Assembly: GCA_013180625.2 (NCBI GenBank)
Contig: SNVD02006330.1
Span: 1-64,000, forward strand
Direction of reading: 5' to 3'
DNA from: Boswellia sacra
Lineage: Eukaryota; Streptophyta; Magnoliopsida; Sapindales; Burseraceae
DNA: 64,000 nt
The notes beneath the pieces were generated by a model. It saw only the letters and a program-made list of their open reading frames with translations, did not search any database and was not told where the DNA came from. Positions 1-10,384 of the stretch are shown in pieces (positions within the stretch are counted from its first letter, which is position 1; the number at the start of each line of letters is the position of its first letter). A program made the translations under genes and the position numbers.

Positions 1-1255
1 TGTAGATGCAAATTTTGCAAGAGGTTCTGACAAATTTGCTAGTGTTTGAGTAGTTTGACTATTGAAAGTCTCTTGCTTTGTAATGAATGAATGCAATGTT
101 TCTTCAAAGTCATTCCTAGGAGGAGGAGCATATGCATGATCATGAGAATTTTGAAAATTTGTCGTGTTTGAAAAGGGACTTGTGAAGATTGTGCATGATT
201 GTCATTTTTTCAGCTAAAATTTGGATGATTTCTCCAACCAGGATTGTAGGTTTGTGAATATGGATTGTGATTTGGCCTTTTGAAAGTGTTTAAGGCATTG
301 GCTTCTTCATGGAGACATTCCCTAAAGGCAGGCAAAGTTGGACAATCATCAGTAGAATGGTCATTGTCATCACAAATGTTACAGACATTTTCTTGAATAG
401 ACTTCAATTGACCACTCTTTTTCATCTCTAAAGCCTCGACTTTTCTGGCTAGGGATGCAAATTTGGCTTGAAGGTCATGGTCTTCCCTAAGGTTGTAAAT
501 GCCTCTATTGGATGTCGAGTTTGGGGCCTTGCCTGGTACCTCATAGGTGCCAGCAGTGTCCCAATTTTGTGCCTTTTCTGACAAGGAATCTAGGAAGTCA
601 AGTGCTTCCTCAGGGTCTTTTTCTTTAAATTCTCCATTACACATAAATTCCACTAGTTGCCTATCTTGAGGTGTTAACCCTTCATAGAAGTGTGCAACTA
701 TTCTCCAAGTTTCAAACCATAGTGAGGACAGGTATTAAGTAGTTCCTTATACCTATCCCAACATTGGTAAAGGGTTTCCCCTTGTTTTTGAGAGAAATCA
801 GAAATTTGTCTTTTAAGAGAATTTGTTCTATGGGTAGGAAATTTTTTTTTCAAAAATTGTTGTTTCATCTCATCCCATGAACTGATGGAATTCGACCTCA
901 AATTTTGTAGCCATGTTCTAGCTTTATCTTTTAAAGAAAAAGAAAAAAACTTTAATCTAATGGCGTTTATGCTACAATTTGGGTCAGTGTAGGAGTTACA
1001 TACCTCTTCAAAGAGTTTCAAGTGTGAATATGGATTCTCCATGTCAAGGCCATGAAAAGTGGGTAGAAGTCGAACAAAACTTGGTTTGAAATTGAAATGG
1101 ATTGAATCTGGAGGAGAAACTACACAAGATGGTGCACTAGTCCTTACCGGATTCATGTAGTCTCTGAGGGTTCTTCGTTGGTTTTCATCATTTTGTTGCG
1201 AACGGTTGTCCCCTTCATCCGTGAATATTTCCTCATGATTGTCGACTATGTTTTC
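1..1255 (-). pseudogene. gag: Athila-like gag, disrupted (L2)
   Basis: Retrotransposon capsid/nucleocapsid polyprotein, which would package the element RNA in cytoplasmic particles. The minus strand reads RRTLRDYMNPVRTSAPSC near 1180-1125, then a capsid-like core with FHGLDMENPY, and further on a CX2CX4HX4C zinc knuckle (CNICDDNDHSTDDC) near 380-340. The frame changes near 655-700, so the N-terminal part (698-1156) and the C-terminal part (210-653) are not in one frame. Its N-terminus (RDYMNPVRTSAP) looks closer to a standard Athila gag start than L1's does. The window edge removes the C-terminus. Confidence 0.8.
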
Positions 1256-1432
1256 TAAGGAAGATGATGTTTTTCTAACAAGTCTACCACTAGATGTTCA
1301 TGACCAAATTTTCATGCAACGAGGAGAGAAGAAAAGAGAGGAAAAGATGAACACATAAAAAAAATAATAAAAAATTTAGATCTAAGATGAGAAAAGAGAA
1401 TACTTACAATTTTGCACGCCAATTTTTACCTT

Positions 1433-1449
1433 CCCCAGCAACGGCGCCA
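1433..1449 (-). other. Primer binding site, tRNA-Asp type (L2)
   Basis: Read on the minus strand this is TGGCGCCGTTGCTGGGG. It is complementary, with one mismatch by my reading, to the 3' end of plant tRNA-Asp including CCA. It lies a few bases inside the 5' LTR end. tRNA-Asp priming is typical of Athila-type elements. Confidence 0.75.
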
Positions 1450-1455
1450 AAAACT

Positions 1456-2821
1456 TGACACATCTGAAAAAGGATTACCTCCCAAGTATAGGAGTGTCGA
1501 AGTAATAAACCCGGTGAGACCGGGGTCGATCCACGAGGAAGGGAATTTTAGCGCTACAAACTATAAAGTAAACAAATATGATATGGATGATTCAAAGGGA
1601 TGGCAAGATAATATCAACAAGTATGAGTAAAGAACAAATTCTTAAACAATAAATAAGAATAACACAAGAGAAATTCACACAATAATAATGAGAGCTAAGG
1701 TTAGGGGATCCGCCCTTGATATCTCAAATAAGGATAAACTTTTAGTTATATGAATTATATTTGCTTCGTTACCAATATTTATACCACTTCATGTAAATTG
1801 GTTCAACCATCCAATGTGCCAATCTCCATATGTCTACAACAAATCAAGGTTCCTAACTAGATTCGTGTCGGTAAGAAAGAACCATACGACATCTAGAAAG
1901 GATCCAAGCATTTGATGTGCCAAGGATTGTCGACAATGGATCAAGACCTCCACTTTACGAGTGGTGTCAAGATTGATTAAGAAAATAAATATAAATCATA
2001 TAAAAACATATAAGATTATGATTATTAAGCACATATTAAGGGTTAGAGAATCCTTACTCTCATATCAAGGGTTTCACCCTTTCACCTTAGCAAGAGAGAA
2101 ATTAGAAAGACATTATAAGAGAAAGAACACAAAATATAAGAAAAAGGAAATTCATTAATAACACACAAGAGAGAATAACAAGAGATACACAATATAAGAT
2201 CCCAGCTAAGGCCAAGATGCCCTAATGGGTCACAAGGCACCTCTATTTATAGATACATTCAAGGGCAAACTTATCAAATTACAAAGGAAAAGTAGTCAAA
2301 TGTTAGGTGAACTAACTTTGACCATTGGGATCATTAGATGCACCACTTTGACCACCGATTTTGACATTGAAATATTGAGAATTTTAATCACATGTCTTCA
2401 TAAAAGTTGTAGATATTTCTCTCAGATTTTTAGAACATATTTATTTGCATAATTTGGATATGTATTTTGAGAGATATGGTCCAAATACTGATGCCTGGTC
2501 AGACTGGGTCGAAACTGCAGATGGGTTCACTTCAAGCCCTTTTTTTGTCCACTAAGAGCCCGAATTTGACGATGCTTCTGAAATACAATCCTGTAGATAA
2601 TTTAATCAGATTTCCAAAACATTAAGAATTGCACCATTCTGATCTATAAATAGAGAGTTATGCCCATTTTACCGAACCTGTAACAAAACCAAAATTAAGA
2701 GGAAGTTAATTCCAAAGATGCAAAGACTACAAATATGCTTAAGTTGAGGAATTTAATGACACTATTAATGCAATATGATGAACTAAGCTCTTATTAAACA
2801 TACATATTTAAGTGTTCATCA
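1456..2821 (-). repeat. 5' LTR of L2
   Basis: About 1366 bp with TG...CA ends on the minus strand, aligning along its length with both LTRs of L1. It carries the same ending (CTCACCGGG...GACACATCTG...) and the same TATA region (TCTATAAATAG) near 2250. The flanking five bases at 2822-2826 (CACCC) should reappear beyond the unseen 3' LTR. Confidence 0.85.
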
Positions 2822-3538
2822 CACCCCCCTCCAATGAACTAGGTACTTCGAAAAAGTCTTGCTAGGCTTTTCTCTTGTCGTCTCCAAATCTCTCAATGTT
2901 AACCCCAATTGGGTATTATAGTCGTGCTGTTCCACGAATTGTTGAGAAAATTCCTCCCAATCTTCTCAAACTCTCTTTAGGAGGTCATGATACCATGCTA
3001 CCGCATCATCTTCTAAGGATAGCGTGAAGTATTTTAGTATATGCTCCTTCGTCAAAGGAGTAATGGTCATGATGCCTACATACTGCCTTAAGTGTGTTTT
3101 GGAATTCCCCTCTGCATTGAACTTAGGCAAGTCTGATAGACGAAACATTGGAGGCAATTCTTGGTCTCCCATAAGCAAGATGTCGTCCAGGTCTTCGACC
3201 TCTTTCAGCCCCTTCTTCCTCAAAAGGGATTGGACCTTTTCCATGTCCTTGACCAATTGCTTGACCGATTCAGCTTCCTCATGATCAATCGCGCTCTTCC
3301 CCCTATTTCTGCCTTGGCTGGTTTTACCATCACCATCACCATTACCTTTAGGTGGCAGCTAATTCATGTGGTTGGGCCCATTCTGTAAAGCTTCAATGAG
3401 TTAGGCCACTTATTTTTGGAGCGCGGTGATGTTAGCCCTTACTTGAGCCATTTCAGCATTGTTGTTATTTGGTGCAACCATCTCATCAATTGATTCTTCT
3501 TGCCTTGTCAAATGACCACCTCGTCTAACCCAAGCTAT
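2822..3538 (-). pseudogene. gag: Tat-like gag, 5' half (Ta)
   Basis: The minus strand encodes the N-terminal half of a Ty3/gypsy gag. The start corresponds to AWVRRGGHL in Tf, but the ATG has become ATA at 3538-3536. There are stops in the linker. The best open piece (3256-2966) holds a capsid-type segment with LPPMFRLSDLPKF and LSLEDDAVAWYHDLLKR. L2 interrupts it where Tf reads LARWRAKA; Ta reads LVHWRG up to the junction. It aligns with Tf 52263-52980. Confidence 0.75.
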
Positions 3539-4285
3539 GATGGTTGTAAAACAAAGGTGTTAATGCCATGCATGCATGCATGTATGCATGACATGATGCA
3601 TGCTCATACAAGGGCATAGGCACGCTTTCGGCCTTCCAACCTTATTCCTCATACACACGTGAGGTTAAGTCTCTTTTTCGAGGATTTTAGGCTTCATTCC
3701 CAAGATATCATCATGGGATGTGGGAATGCGAGATTCTCTCTCCTAATTCTAACATTCATGGTGATGTTGGATTCTTCATGATTATCATAACATGATTTTT
3801 AAAACATCATGATAACCCTAACTCATGGCACATGTTCCTATTTTTGTTTTTATGGGTGACTTGACATATGATATTTGTTCATGGTTTCATGAGATTCAAG
3901 TTGATGTTATTCTAATCATGGGGAATTTCACATCCATAAACATGCATTTCAGCATGGGTTTTGGATATTCATCATATTGAAAATTTCTAAAGTCATCTAT
4001 ATGAGCTTGAGTCTCAAGGGTCCAATGATCTAGGCTCCTTCAAGCAAGAGATGTCCCTTTGGGGTGGTCTCTTTTTATACCAATTCAATGGTACATGCTC
4101 AAAGGTGATTACACTAACATGAATCGTCTAGGGGTCGAATGGAGCCAAAGACTTCTCATGCCAATGCCACACGGCTAGTTTTACGTAGTTCGTGCTCATT
4201 ACGTGCAAAAGTGTAATGATTCAAGGACTCATTATATCAACACGAGGTATTAGGATTTGTATTCCCATCAGAGTCAACTTCTCTT
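3539..4285 (-). other. Untranslated leader of Ta with TGCA palindrome
   Basis: Non-coding leader between primer site and gag. It holds a run of self-complementary CATGCATGCATGCATG at 3567-3582, about 30 bases before the gag start. The same palindrome is present at the equivalent place in Tf (52221-52232). A pyrimidine stretch with a degraded splice-acceptor-like end follows just before gag (TTTGTTTTACAA; Tf has TTTGTTTTGCAG). Confidence 0.5.
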
Positions 4286-4304
4286 GTCCCCAGTGGAGTC
4301 GCCA
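4286..4304 (-). other. Primer binding site, tRNA-Arg type (Ta)
   Basis: The minus strand reads TGGCGACTCCACTGGGGAC one base inside the LTR end. This is complementary to the 3' end of a plant tRNA-Arg (ACG type, from memory of the tRNA sequence). tRNA-Arg priming is a known property of Tat/Ogre-lineage elements. Confidence 0.7.
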
Positions 4305-4305
4305 C

Positions 4306-6128
4306 TATGAATGAGGCTTTCATCCCACCAAAGCATTTGCGACCATGACACTGTGTCAAAGCCTCTTTAAAGACTTAAGGAACACAAACGAGCCGTGGGC
4401 ACATTTGGAGAAAGGAGTCGCCACCCAATTATTCAATTGTGAATGAATGGGGGCAATCTGATCCCTCGCTTTGAGACCTAAACTACCATCATCCCTTCAG
4501 AGATGGTTCAAAAAGTTAGGTACGAGTCTTTTGACTCGCCCGGATGTGAACCCGGCCTCCACTTGGGAAATACCAAATAGAAATATCTCACATTGTTACT
4601 TAGTCTGCTTCACGTTGTTCATTTTATGCACATATTTCATTTTTATCTTTGTTAGGCATGTGAAGTGATTATTCAATCAATGGCAATTGTAAAATCATAC
4701 AAAGAAAGAGGAAGGAGAATGGATTATATTTCCTTTCAAACATGGGGGAATAGGAAGAGGATTACATCATTTGTAATAAGATAGTAAAATATTCCATACA
4801 TTTGTATATTTGAACATTCATTCTATGTAATGGTCACTCATCATCAATGTAAGTCCACCATCGCTTCAAGGTGTCATGCAATTATATTTCTTAGTATACA
4901 AACATTCATACATGTATAAATCATACAAAGCCATAAATCTAGTATCATGGCATTCTAGCATAGATTTTGATAAATTCTATCATGGCTATTCTACCTATTG
5001 CTATTCTAGCATACCTCATATCAAGTATCATCATGTCATTTCTAGCCTAATTTATGGCATTCATGGCATATTCTAGCCTAATTCAAACAATCATCAATCA
5101 TAGCACTCAAGAGCAAAATGGTAATTCTATCTATTCTATGCTATTTCCTAGCATTCATCAAAGTAAGTTAGTTTTCCTTGCATTATTCTAATCATGTGCT
5201 CTTAGACATAATTCTAAACATGTTTTCCTAATCATGATTCTAAGCATTCGCAGAGAAAGTAAATTCCTAAGCATGATTCTAAAAAAGGAAGGATTGTGGA
5301 CTTGCCTCGACATGTTTATCCATCCTGCAAAACGAATTGGCTTAGCACAATTCATAATAATCTTAGACATGCAACTAAGCATAAAAATAAATCCTTAACA
5401 TGCTTATTCTAAGCAAGAAAAATAAAAGAGAAAATGGGAGGGAAAAGAGAATTCTACTCTCAAGACGTACCATTTCCGGGTTTAAAGCAATAAAGCGCCT
5501 AAAAAATTATGTTGGAAAAGACTTCTCGAATTCTCGAGCATCTTTTCAAGAGAGAGAAAGATGATTGTATTCGACAATCGTTGTGAATTGTAAAGTGGAG
5601 GGTGTAGGGTTTATATAGGAGGCGGTGCAAACGAAAAAGGAAATTTCCTAAGCAAATTTTCGAAAATAAACCAACAAGGGCTAGACAACCATTTTTAAAT
5701 AGTTGAGCATCCATCAGATGGAGGCCTGGCCAATGGCCAACAGCCAACAGTCAGATAGCCAAGCGGCTGTCTGAAGGCTGGCCAGCCAATTTCCCTTCGG
5801 CCTCTTCCTTTTTTGTCATCCTTTGATGCAGTCCCTTCAAACCTTTGTTCCTTCGATCGCACATAACTTTTGGAATTCAACTTTGATTTGAGATCCGAAT
5901 TTTGTTTTGACAACTAGACATCCGTAGCTTCGCAACGGTATATGATACATCATTAGATTCCTCTTAGATTAATATTTGTGATTTTTTAAAATCATATGTC
6001 AGTTTTCTAGACTCTTCACGAAATTCTTTTCTCCTTTGTTTTCTTGACTTTCAACAGCATTTTGGTCATTTTCTTTGCTTGACATTCAACTTCATTTCAT
6101 TCTTGAGCCTCAAAATCCAGAGTTCACA
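4306..6128 (-). repeat. 5' LTR of Ta with promoter
   Basis: An 1823-bp LTR, minus strand, starting TGTGAACT at 6128 and ending CATTCATA at 4306. It aligns with the Tb, Td and Tf LTRs. A TATA box (TATATAA on the minus strand) lies at 5611-5617. About 100 bp upstream of it (5711-5790) is a GC-rich region of roughly 20-bp units rich in GGCTGTTGGCC-like sequence, the LTR version of the repeat arrays described at 18701 and 49861. Confidence 0.8.
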
Positions 6129-6563
6129 CATGCCACCCTTCTTGTTGGTGTATGGTTCAGAAGTGATCCTACCAATTAAGATAAAAATGAAATCAATGAG
6201 GTTCTAATGAAAGCAGAAATTCTTGAAAGGGAGTGGATTCAAAATAGATGTAAGCAGTTGGCCTTGATTAATGAGAAAAAAATGAAGGCAAGATATCATA
6301 TACAGCTATACCAGAAGCGGGTTACTTGAGCCTTTGATAAGAGAATAAGGGTGAGAGAATTCAAAGAAGGGGAATTGGTCTTTAAACAAGCAAGGCCAGT
6401 AGTGTTTGATCTGAAGAGGAAGTTCAAACCGAGCTGAAAAGGCCCATTCATTATGATGAAGGTCATATTCGATGAAGCTGTCATTTTATCAGATAAGAAA
6501 GGGAATGAGTTCACTGAGCCCATCAACATGGATAGGCCGAAGAAATACTATGTCTTAAAGTGA
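6129..6563 (+). pseudogene. Integrase C-terminal end (Tb)
   Basis: Encodes the end of a Ty3/gypsy integrase, beginning at LLVYGSEVILPIKI and ending MDRPKKYYVLK before a TGA. It has a frameshift near 6205 and stops at RVT*AFDK and KPS*KGPF. It aligns with Tf 58350-58780, including FKEGELV and the NEFTEPINMDR motif. The 5' part of the gene is separated by the insertion of Ta and lies off-window. Confidence 0.8.
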
Positions 6564-6789
6564 GAAAAGAAAAAAAGAGTGTGAGAAAAAATAATTGATC
6601 AAAAAACCAGAAATGGCTGATTAATGACATGAGTTATCTCATCGTGCACATATTGTTCCAAGAACAAACGATTGTACTTTTATTAATGAAATGAAATTGT
6701 TTGAAAACCAATATGTCTTTGAAAAGTCTCATTATTTTGTTTCATAACAAGAGGAAATCATCTAACATCTAAGCTAACAGTAAAACTAT

Positions 6790-8270
6790 CAATGTCATCT
6801 CCGCCTCTTTGCTAGACTACAAATAGGCTTGCCATATTGCTCACAGTACTATCTAACTCAAATAACAGGATTAGGAATGGAAACCTGAAGCGTGACCCAA
6901 CCCTTGTACCAATTGTACATCTCAAAGTTAGGATCATGGAACAGATTCCTCTAGATGGTCTAATGTGGCTAAGAATCCCTCATATGCTTTAGATAGAGAG
7001 TAAACAGTCTCCTAAGATTGAAAGGAGTTGGTGAATCCTTGATCCTTTACTGCCTACGTAGTCTAGTAGGATCATAGAATGAACCATTGATGAAACCCAC
7101 CAAAAGCATGCACGTGATGCAAGTCTCAATTATCATGTGCTCTAGCTTCTACCATAGACAGTGCCAATGAATCTAAGTATCTCGAATGACGCAGAGCCAA
7201 TTAATCTAGGAAGCATTTCTCTCAAGTCTCCTCCTCATATGAAGTCGAGGCTTATAATGGGAAATATCTCCCTCAAGCGATGCTAGAATAGACAGCCTCT
7301 CTTGTAGCCAGATCCAAAAAAAAGAAAAGAAGAGGAGAAATAAGAAAAAAGCTTGCTTAGTAAAGGCGACTTAGGCAAAAATTAAGGCAAGCCTGCTAAG
7401 TTGAAAACCTGAAAGGGCAGCTTAGGCCAAAGTTAGGTAGAGAAAAAAGAATAGAGAAAAAGCCCACTAAGTTGAAAACCCAAAAAGGGCGACTCAGGCA
7501 AAAATTAGAGCAAGCTCACTAAGTCAGAAACCTGAAAGGGCGACTTAGGCAAAAATTAGAGCATGAAAAAGAAAAAGAAAATAAACATGCTAAGTTGAAA
7601 AACCTAAAAGGGTGACTTAGGCAAAAATAAGTTTAAAGGAAAATATCTGAAAAAGTAGAAGACTACTGTCAGATCTTTGACTCGGATCGATCCTGACGCG
7701 GTCCAGGCCAATTAATGTCTCAAAAAGAATCAAAGGAACTGTCGTGAAACGGGTCCTATCCGAGGAATGATAGTCATAAGATGTCGGTCACCAAGACCGT
7801 CTAGTGAGACCAATAGAAACTATGTAAGATGGCAAAGCTGAAGAAGATGAAGCTAACTAAACGAGGTCCTATCAATCATCTCAAGCAAATGCATGATGGA
7901 GGACGATGTCACTTTATAATCTCTGGTGTGAATACCCATGGTAGAAATAAAAATGTTAAAGAAGTCAGCAAGATCAAACATTGACAGTGTCTTAATAATA
8001 AGCAGAATGATGCTTGTAGAACCGGATGAATGAACACCGAGTATGGTGGAAATTCTTCATACAAGGGGCAAAGCTCTTGCCCGTTGAAGTTGAAGACATG
8101 ATCATGAGAATCCCAAAAGGTCATGGACTCCTTGAGAAATGGAATGTCAAGTTTCACATATTAAAGGAACTTCAAATTATAGAGACTGCTGAATTCGAGT
8201 TGCTTCCAGTCATCGTCCTTTATAAGCTTTAAGAAAGGCTAAAGAACCTTAAGAGTTGCCTCAGACACAT
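6790..8270 (-). pseudogene. Antisense DUF7745-like gene (Tb)
   Basis: On the strand opposite pol. The ATG at 8270 opens MCLRQLLRFFSLS, then after stops comes an exon with MKLDIPFLKESMTFWDSHDHVFNFNGQELCPLYEE (about 8157-8055, quoted in pieces: KESMTFWDSHDHVF, FNGQELCPLYEE). The pattern FWD-x-F-x-F-GxEL-PLYEE resembles the plant retroelement-associated DUF7745 type; this is from memory of the family and moderately sure. An intron-like spacer with minisatellite (7318-7650) separates exon 1 from a C-terminal exon near 6790-7314. Function is unknown. Multiple stops and frameshifts show it is dead. Confidence 0.55.
7318..7650 (-). repeat. Intronic minisatellite of the antisense gene (Tb)
   Basis: About five imperfect units of roughly 60 bp, each containing AACCTGAAAGGGCGACTTAG followed by GCAAAAATTAG and a CTAAGT element. 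The same repeat sits in the same place in Tc (25008-25378), Td (33395-33745) and Tf (59535-59830), always between the two exons of the antisense DUF7745-like gene. Confidence 0.7.
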
Positions 8271-8379
8271 TGAAAAGTGCATCGAGAAATTTGAAAGAAA
8301 ACTCAAAAAACATGAGAAAGAGATTGTTAGGTGTGAAGAGAAGTAGAAGGGAAAAAGAGAAGGCCGATAGCGATAGTCA

Positions 8380-8484
8380 TCACTCTTTGTCACCATTATC
8401 ATCTGCATCAACTAAAAAAGTAGTAACTTGAGCCTGAAAATGCTCAACCTCTCACTCTACACACTTGATTTGCTGCCGACCTGT
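8380..8484 (-). pseudogene. Last exon of antisense PMD gene (Tb remnant)
   Basis: The minus strand reads EVEHFQAQVTTFLVDADDNG and then DKE and a stop, preceded by a splice-acceptor-like GACTAG. It matches the acidic, coiled C-terminal exon of the PMD gene in Tc (23746-23847) and Td. The rest of that gene is missing, because the sequence jumps to the region before the purine tract. Between 8490 and 8920 I see no recognisable gene. Confidence 0.6.
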
Positions 8485-8921
8485 CTAGTCCAAGCAATAA
8501 GCACATAGTTAGAAAGACTCTTAAAGAGAGTAACATGCATACATGGAACATAAAACATTTTCTTGTAGGAAGCATGATCCAGAATTAAGCATAGTCTAGA
8601 AGTGACCGAGTTTTACATAAATCACAAAATAGTATGAAACACTGGGAAAAGGCCCAACACCCAGAGGAAGTGCAAGCTACTTGAATCAAGCAATTAGTCA
8701 TGAGCAGACCCATATGTGCAGATTGCCTAAATTAGGCAACTCAGTCCTGAGGAGACTCAATCCAAGTAGAATGATTTGATGTCCATCTTGAAGAAGGCAT
8801 CTCCTTTGAAGAATAAAGTTCACCATGAAAAAGGAATTCAAAGTCTACTTTAAAGAAGGGATTTTGAAGAAGAAATTTGATGTTCATGTTAAAGAAGGAA
8901 ACCCACCTTGAAGAAAGGATT

Positions 8922-9143
8922 TGAAAAAAAAAAAGAAGATTCATAGTTAGATAGTTGGGAGGGTAAAAGGGTAAGGGGCCAAAGAAAAAGAAAAGAAAAG
9001 AAAAAGAAAGAAAGGAAGAAAGAAAGAAAGAAGAAAAGAAGAAAGAAGACAAAGAAAAAGAAAAGAAGAGAGGGAAAGAAAAAGAGAAGAAAAGAAAGAA
9101 AAAAAAAAGAAAAGAAAAGACAGGAAAGAAAAGTCCAAAAAGA
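8922..9143 (+). repeat. Purine-rich tract (Tb)
   Basis: About 220 bp made almost wholly of A and G in GAAA/AAGAAAG runs. The equivalent tract occurs in Tc (21220-21460, as CT on +) and Td (37195-37350), always just beyond the promoter end of the antisense PMD gene. The open frames on its minus strand (long runs of Phe, Ser and Leu) are a by-product of composition. Confidence 0.8.
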
Positions 9144-9835
9144 GAAGAAAAACTTTATATCAACCTTAAACACCGAAAGAATTTTTGAATGCACCAATGA
9201 CAAGCATTAGTAACTCACATGGAAAGTTGAGTAACATTAATCGATGGAATCTTCAACCGGAATCACATGAGAGGATTCCTCGAGAGACTAGAGGGTAGTT
9301 TGTTGAAGAAAACGCAGAACAAGATAAAATTTGAATTAATTTGAAATCATCAAAAAAATTTTGATATTTTGTAGGAATTTGTTAGGACGATGGAAAGATC
9401 CCTAGTAAGTCCAAGATTCTGCAACATGATGAAAATTCCCCAATGAAGGGTTCTATGGATGTAAAATTTAAAGAAATCAAAAAATAAAGAAAGCTTTGCC
9501 AAAGACACGAAGAAATGAAAAGTCTAAAGCATAACAAATCAAGAATTTTCCTCAGCAGAGGATGTAAGATCCTATGAATACAAGGTTTGAAAAATCCATG
9601 AAGGAAGAATGAAGAATACTCAACTGAAGGTATGAAAAATGAAAGGTTTAAAGCCCAAGAAGATGAGATATGATAGAATTTTCCCCATTGGACTAGAAGA
9701 AATCAAAAATAGAAGTAAGAATTGTTAAAAGAAAGGCAGGAAACCCAATGAATGCAAAATCTAAAGTGATGAAAGAGGAATGAAGAATACTCAGCTGAAG
9801 GCACGAAGAATGAAAAGGTCTAAAGACCGTGAGGC
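9144..9835. other. Subterminal spacer of Tb
   Basis: A-rich non-coding sequence with loosely repeated phrases (GAAGAATGAAGAATACTCA, AAAGGTCTAAAG) near 9600-9830. The same phrases occur in Td at 37560-37830 and, reversed, in Tc at 20640-20900. No gene is visible. Confidence 0.5.
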
Positions 9836-10384
9836 AGTGTGTGATAGACGTTTTTCTAGTAGGCATGCATTAGAAGAAACCCTAGGAAGTAGGTGTACTT
9901 AAGAGTGTTTTAAGCCCTTAGAATAGGCACAAGCTCTAAGAAGAGGTGCATCGAAGAATGTTTAAAAACCATAGAAAATAAGTGCACTTAATAGTGTTTC
10001 AAGCCCTTAGAATACGCACAAGCCCTAAGAAGAGGTGCACCAAAGAGTGTTTAAAAATCCGAGAAAGTAAGTACACTTAAGAGTATTTTAAGCCATTAGA
10101 ATAGGTGTACTAAAGAGTGCTAACAGACCCTAGGAAGCAGGTACACTAAAGAATGTTTCATTTTTGTATCGTAAGGATGCACATCATGTATTAGAAGAAT
10201 GCATTTGTCTGCACTAAGAGAGTGCACATGATGCATCGTAAAGATGCACTCTGCGCATCAAAAAGATGCACTTGTTTGCACTAGAAGAGTGCACATTGTA
10301 CATCATAAGGATGCATTCCATGCGTTAGAAAGATGCATTTGTTCACACTCGAAGGCTACATTGCATGTATTAGAAAGATGTATT
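9836..10384 (+). repeat. Subterminal tandem repeats (Tb)
   Basis: Two arrays. From about 9885 to 10140 there are three units of about 89 bp containing GCACTTAAGAGTGTTT and CCCTTAGAATAGGCACAAG. From about 10160 to 10384 there are shorter units built around GATGCAC, GCACTAGAAGAGTGCAC and AGATGCATTTGTT. L1 is inserted in the second array. Equivalents are 20412-20620 (Tc, reversed) and 37850-38180 (Td). Confidence 0.7.

Larger units (their letters stand above)
1..2821 (-). mobile_element. L2: partial non-autonomous Athila-like LTR element
   Basis: This is the 5' part of a second copy of the family represented by L1 at 10385-18141, in the opposite orientation. It has a 5' LTR, a tRNA-Asp primer site and a broken gag, and the window edge cuts it inside gag. 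Its LTR begins TGATGAACAC at 2821 on the minus strand and lies directly against gag coding sequence of Ta, so it is an insertion into Ta. Whether this copy also carries the LOG-like gene cannot be seen, because that part lies left of the window. Confidence 0.85.
2822..6128 (-). mobile_element. Ta: Tat-like Ty3/gypsy element, 5' part
   Basis: Minus-strand element seen as 5' LTR (4306-6128), primer site, leader and the first part of gag. L2 interrupts its gag at 2821/2822. Its LTR start at 6128 directly abuts plus-strand integrase sequence of Tb, so Ta is inserted in Tb. The rest lies left of the window. The tRNA-Arg primer site and gag type match Tf at 49526-54440. Confidence 0.8.

Noticed and set aside
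1961..2452. Small plus-strand frames
   Set aside because: They are antisense to the L2 LTR and have no counterpart kept open in the L1 LTRs.
2822..2836. A G-rich polypurine-tract look-alike next to the L2 LTR
   Set aside because: Read on the minus strand it is gag coding sequence of Ta (LVHWRG), matching LARWRA in Tf, so it is insertion flank, not a polypurine tract.
8741..9203. Open frames rich in Phe, Ser and Leu on the minus strand
   Set aside because: They run through the purine-rich tract; composition alone keeps them open. The same applies to 21048-21638 and 37169-37459.
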